Shown here piece by piece: positions 60,829-64,000 of a stretch of 64,000 nt of DNA. The notes beneath the pieces are model-generated. The model saw only the letters and a list, made by a program, of their open reading frames with translations, was not told the origin of the DNA and searched no databases. A program made the position numbers and the translations under genes. How positions within the stretch are numbered: position 1 is the first letter of the stretch; the number at the start of each line of letters is the position of its first letter. The stretch covers positions 6,602,744 to 6,666,743 of the forward strand of contig OX419759.1 of NCBI GenBank assembly GCA_948567375.1. Direction: 5' to 3'. Source of the DNA: Lunularia cruciata. Taxonomy: Eukaryota > Streptophyta > Marchantiopsida > Lunulariales > Lunulariaceae.

Positions 60829-62913
60829 CTACCAGCCTCCTGGCCTCTGCTCGTCCTTAACGAGCTCACTCACCCACCCTAAGTCAGGTGCATCTTCTGA
60901 GTCCATCCGGTTCTCTTTCCCAAGTCTACCGTAGATCTTGGCTCTCAAATCCCGTCCAGACTCAACTCGTTGCACGGGTGGCTCGACCTCCTCATTGTCA
61001 TCCATCTCCCAACGGGGGGCTCTGTCTTCCCATCTCAGCTGCTTTGTGGGAGTGCAAGGAACGCTCTGTGAGCACCTCCGTAATGGAGAAGGCCCGCTCG
61101 AGTACTGGTTGGCGGTTTGCGCAGCGGCCTGAGCTTGTTGCGCTTGGACCCAGAGAGGTATGGCGTTACCCCTCAAACCGAGCTGCTGAATAGTAGCAAT
61201 GAGCTCGTTCATAGCGTTAGCAGAGGACGACACACCGGGCGACGGAGGAGAACAGCTCGAAGGCGACGAGAGAGGACTAGCTACGTTCTGCAACATACCT
61301 CGATGGGAATGATCGACCTGAGGTATGGAAAGAGTTGGCATAGAATTCAGGCGATCGAGATGTCTACGGTGGGCGGGCGGAGTAAGGGACTGTGTTTGAT
61401 GCGCGTGTGCTGCTGCCGCCACTGCTGCCGACATAGCTTGCTGGCTGTTGGTAGCTCGAGAGAGTGGAGAAGGAGGTCCCTGAGAGTACCCAGCCTGAGA
61501 CATGGAGGCCTGCAGAGAAGCCTGGGAATAAGCAGACTGTGTCTGGGATAGTGAACTCTGAGCACCAGATGACAGACAAGACATGCTTTGAGCAACTGGA
61601 GAGTTAGGCCAGTGGTGAGGAGACACTGGAGACATCGGAGGAGACCCGGAGGGGGAGAGAGGAGGAGACAGTGGTGGTGGAGAAGGAGTGTGACCAACCA
61701 GAGTCGATGTAGGAGAAGACATATGAGGAGATGCACAGCAGTGACCATTGTGTTGTGAACTTGCATTTCCTCCGAAACCACCCTCGTAGTGACCACCGCA
61801 TCCACCGTGCACCGATCCATGTTGGCAGCTACCGAGAGGGGATGGGGGGCAATGCGAAACGCATCCTGCACTTCCATCATACCCGTACGCGCCATCGAAC
61901 GACACTCCATTTCTTACAGGCGACCCGTCGTATGATCCACTCAGTGAGGACCCGGAGAGTGCAGATGCCTGAGTCGCATTCAGAGCTCCATTCCTCGCGG
62001 CGGCGTTAGCTGCCTGCGCTGCGGCCGGAAGCAGGCGCAGTTGCTCGGGAGTGTGGGCGAAGAAACAGACTCTTCTTCTGCAATTTCTGCCGTCCTTGCA
62101 CGGCTGTGTGCGATAACGCGCGGGATGCAGCCAGCACTCGAACACCCCGTGAGCAAACTCGCAAGCATCGCCGCGCCGGCAACTGCCCTTGCGGAAATCA
62201 GGACAGGCTGTTCCTGAGTAATGAAACCGGCGAGGATCACGTCTGCGGGCTTTCTCCCCTGGGTGAGCAAACGGACACTCGGTCCAGTCATGACTGCGGC
62301 CGCGCATGCATCGACGGACCTTGAACTCAAACATACGAAATTGGTCGCATGCGTAAACATCCACCACAGACCCGCCCCAGGCCTCGTCATCGTCGTTGTT
62401 TGAAGGAAGAAACTTCTGAAGAGCGCTGACAGAATCTGGGAGAGTGGGAGAGCCAACAATGGGAGAATTACTGAAAGCCAAGCTCCTGAGGTCCCCTGAC
62501 AGACTGTTTGCACCAGAGATGTTCATTACAGGGGAGCTCTGCTGGCCGAGTCCGTTGTGACTACCGGACGATACATCTCCAATGTCCGCGCTGAGGCTTG
62601 ACATATCATCGCCCATGTCTATCCCTCCGGAAAATCCATTATCAGACTTCTTCGGAGTGGTGGGAGGGCTGTAGAAGTTGTTGAAGCCCTGGAGTGCTGA
62701 TGAGGAGATAGCACTCTGGCTCCGATGATAAATTGGTGCAGAGTGGGAAAGGCCCGATGAGGCGTCTTTCATACCCGAGAAAGAGTTGTGTCGCATGAGT
62801 TGCGCCTGCGAGTGTGACACTGGAGGAGAAAAGGAAGCCAAAGACTCGTAGAAAGATGACTGTTGCATGCTGTCCAGAGGAAAGTTCTGTTCATCTATCA
62901 AAACACCCGGCAT
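60829..62913 (-). CDS. RR-type tandem CCCH zinc-finger protein (plant TZF family)
   Basis: This single-exon gene encodes 694 residues. Residues 187-231 form the plant-specific arginine-rich RR domain ([17 protein letters not shown] onward, with [20 protein letters not shown]). Two zinc fingers follow: C237-x7-C245-x5-C251-x3-H255, a 16-residue linker, then C272-x5-C278-x4-C283-x3-H287, exactly the RR-TZF consensus. The long remainder is Ser/Pro/Gly/His-rich and probably disordered, ending in a conserved block ([17 protein letters not shown], then [12 protein letters not shown]). No ankyrin repeats precede the fingers. Family members bind AU-rich or related mRNA elements, shuttle between nucleus and cytoplasm, localise to stress granules and P-bodies, and act in hormone and stress responses. 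It is long compared with Arabidopsis members lacking ankyrin repeats. The start was taken at the first ATG of the frame. Confidence 0.95.
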   Translation of the reverse strand: MPGVLIDEQNFPLDSMQQSSFYESLASFSPPVSHSQAQLMRHNSFSGMKDASSGLSHSAPIYHRSQSAISSSALQGFNNFYSPPTTPKKSDNGFSGGIDMGDDMSSLSADIGDVSSGSHNGLGQQSSPVMNISGANSLSGDLRSLAFSNSPIVGSPTLPDSVSALQKFLPSNNDDDEAWGGSVVDVYACDQFRMFEFKVRRCMRGRSHDWTECPFAHPGEKARRRDPRRFHYSGTACPDFRKGSCRRGDACEFAHGVFECWLHPARYRTQPCKDGRNCRRRVCFFAHTPEQLRLLPAAAQAANAAARNGALNATQASALSGSSLSGSYDGSPVRNGVSFDGAYGYDGSAGCVSHCPPSPLGSCQHGSVHGGCGGHYEGGFGGNASSQHNGHCCASPHMSSPTSTLVGHTPSPPPLSPPLSPSGSPPMSPVSPHHWPNSPVAQSMSCLSSGAQSSLSQTQSAYSQASLQASMSQAGYSQGPPSPLSRATNSQQAMSAAVAAAAHAHQTQSLTPPAHRRHLDRLNSMPTLSIPQVDHSHRGMLQNVASPLSSPSSCSPPSPGVSSSANAMNELIATIQQLGLRGNAIPLWVQAQQAQAAAQTANQYSSGPSPLRRCSQSVPCTPTKQLRWEDRAPRWEMDDNEEVEPPVQRVESGRDLRAKIYGRLGKENRMDSEDAPDLGWVSELVKDEQRPGGW

Positions 62914-64000
62914 CCTTGACCTGCTCTATCCCTGCTGTGAACAATCTTGAATCAATTCGGGGACTGTATCATTCTCCACGATGGGAAATCGAACACACGT
63001 CTGTCCCTTCTGTATCTCTCCGCTCTTTTCAACCACCTTTTAACAAACTGTTTCTATCCACCTGTACGAGAATACCTCCACGATAGCTTGGACATCAACT
63101 CGGTTTTTCTCGACCTCGATAATACGCTGTATTACTTTCTACCGTCCTTTTAGCCAGGACCCTGCCGAATCAATATACACCTTTGACAGCTGGTAAGTAA
63201 TTGTACACGAGACCGGCGGCTGACCACCACCGACACTCAACTTCACTACCAAAGACTCAACTGACAAAGGAAAACGGACTCATCTAAGTAGTACAAACAC
63301 CTGAAAAACTTCGTCGTCCAGAAGATACACGAGAATGACCGTGACTCTCGAGAAGAGTATCAGAGATCGTTGCCAAGCACCACGACGAGTGACAGGATGA
63401 GGAGCGAGCGAGGCGTCGAAGCGAACCGTCTGTATGCCTAATAGCTCTCCCGAGGACACACCAAGCGAGAGATTGACGAACGAAGGAACAGACTACTCGA
63501 CAAGTAACTTCAAGACCCTTCCAAGACCCCTTCTTCTTCTCACTCTCGTCAACTGGAAACCAACATAGGGTGCGCACTAGCTCCAAGACCAGAAACTAAA
63601 GGGAATGTTCGAGGTTTCTTCCGCATATGTACGATGCCTTAAGGGAGGAGAGAGAAGACAGACAGAAAAGGACGACGAAGCAGACAGGAGGGAAGAGAGA
63701 AAGCAAGAGGAGGAAAGTGGGGAGGAAGCACGCTAGGACGGGGGGTGATGGTTACCCTTCTTCTGTCTAATGGGGAATCGAGGAGGTGAATTGAATAGAA
63801 AGAGAATGAGGAGATGGGAGGGGGCAATGAAGCCTGATATACACACAAGAAAAAAAAGAATACGGGTAGAAAGAGCAGTAGCAGAGAAAGACACAGGCGA
63901 GACGCGACAGACAGAACAGAAAAAGCTGCGAGCGAAGAAAGAAGCACTGGAGCAACCCCAACGAAGGCAGGGAAGGAAGGAAGGAGACGAACACCAGAGC
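62914..64000 (-). promoter_or_regulatory. Leader and promoter region of the RR-TZF gene
   Basis: Upstream of the start codon the minus strand is rich in CT/TC runs, strongest at about 63640-63990, as in many plant 5' leaders. A GTTCACAG sequence about 25 bp before the ATG could be the acceptor of a leader intron. Several upstream ATGs occur, including one opening a 100-codon frame (63284-63586). No TATA box stands out, and the window ends before the promoter can be delimited. Confidence 0.45.

Noticed and set aside
61347-62513. Other long frames on both strands over the zinc-finger gene
   Set aside because: Shadows of the GC-rich 694-codon gene, which has an unmistakable RR-TZF motif.

Overview
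The window comes from a land-plant nuclear genome. The best evidence is a near-textbook plant RR-type tandem CCCH zinc-finger gene at the right end. GT-AG spliced genes and dense Ty3/gypsy LTR retrotransposons primed by initiator-methionine tRNA agree with this. A spliced cathepsin X/Z-type protease gene is unusual for a flowering plant and hints at a seed-free lineage, but that is inference. The species cannot be named.

Positions 1 to about 37,700 are a nest of Ty3/gypsy fossils with almost no host sequence. On the left, an old minus-strand element A (1789-14531) is split by element B (4180-10688, TSD GTGGT) and by a solo LTR (13732-14473). On the right, remains of a B-type element E (14904-15106 and 37031-37674) are split by a large element D (about 15107-37030). 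D belongs to another gypsy lineage and carries a PHD finger after integrase. D is interrupted by element F (23385-29028, TSD CTTGG) and by a B-type LTR G (29308-35807). Inside G sits the young element Y (29623-35265, TSD CTTGG), whose two 423-bp LTRs differ at 2 positions. A and Y are one family; B, E, F, G and the solo LTR are a second; D is a third. The A/Y LTRs are packed with GAAnnTTC dyads that read as heat-shock elements upstream of a TATA box.

Positions 38,300-64,000 are gene space with more CpG. A nine-exon gene (39630-47930, plus strand) encodes a 347-residue cathepsin X/Z-like cysteine protease with an N-terminal signal or anchor segment. Its phases agree across all eight introns. 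Its fifth intron (about 4.2 kb) is filled with diverged repeat units and a 144-bp tandem duplication. From 47,931 to 60,828 I find no gene I can name, only one candidate minus-strand exon, a (TC)17 tract and a perfect hairpin. The single-exon RR-TZF gene (60829-62913, minus) ends the window with a pyrimidine-rich leader.

The two recognised host genes show no sign of working together. The main story is a layered retrotransposon nest ending about 2 kb upstream of a protease gene.
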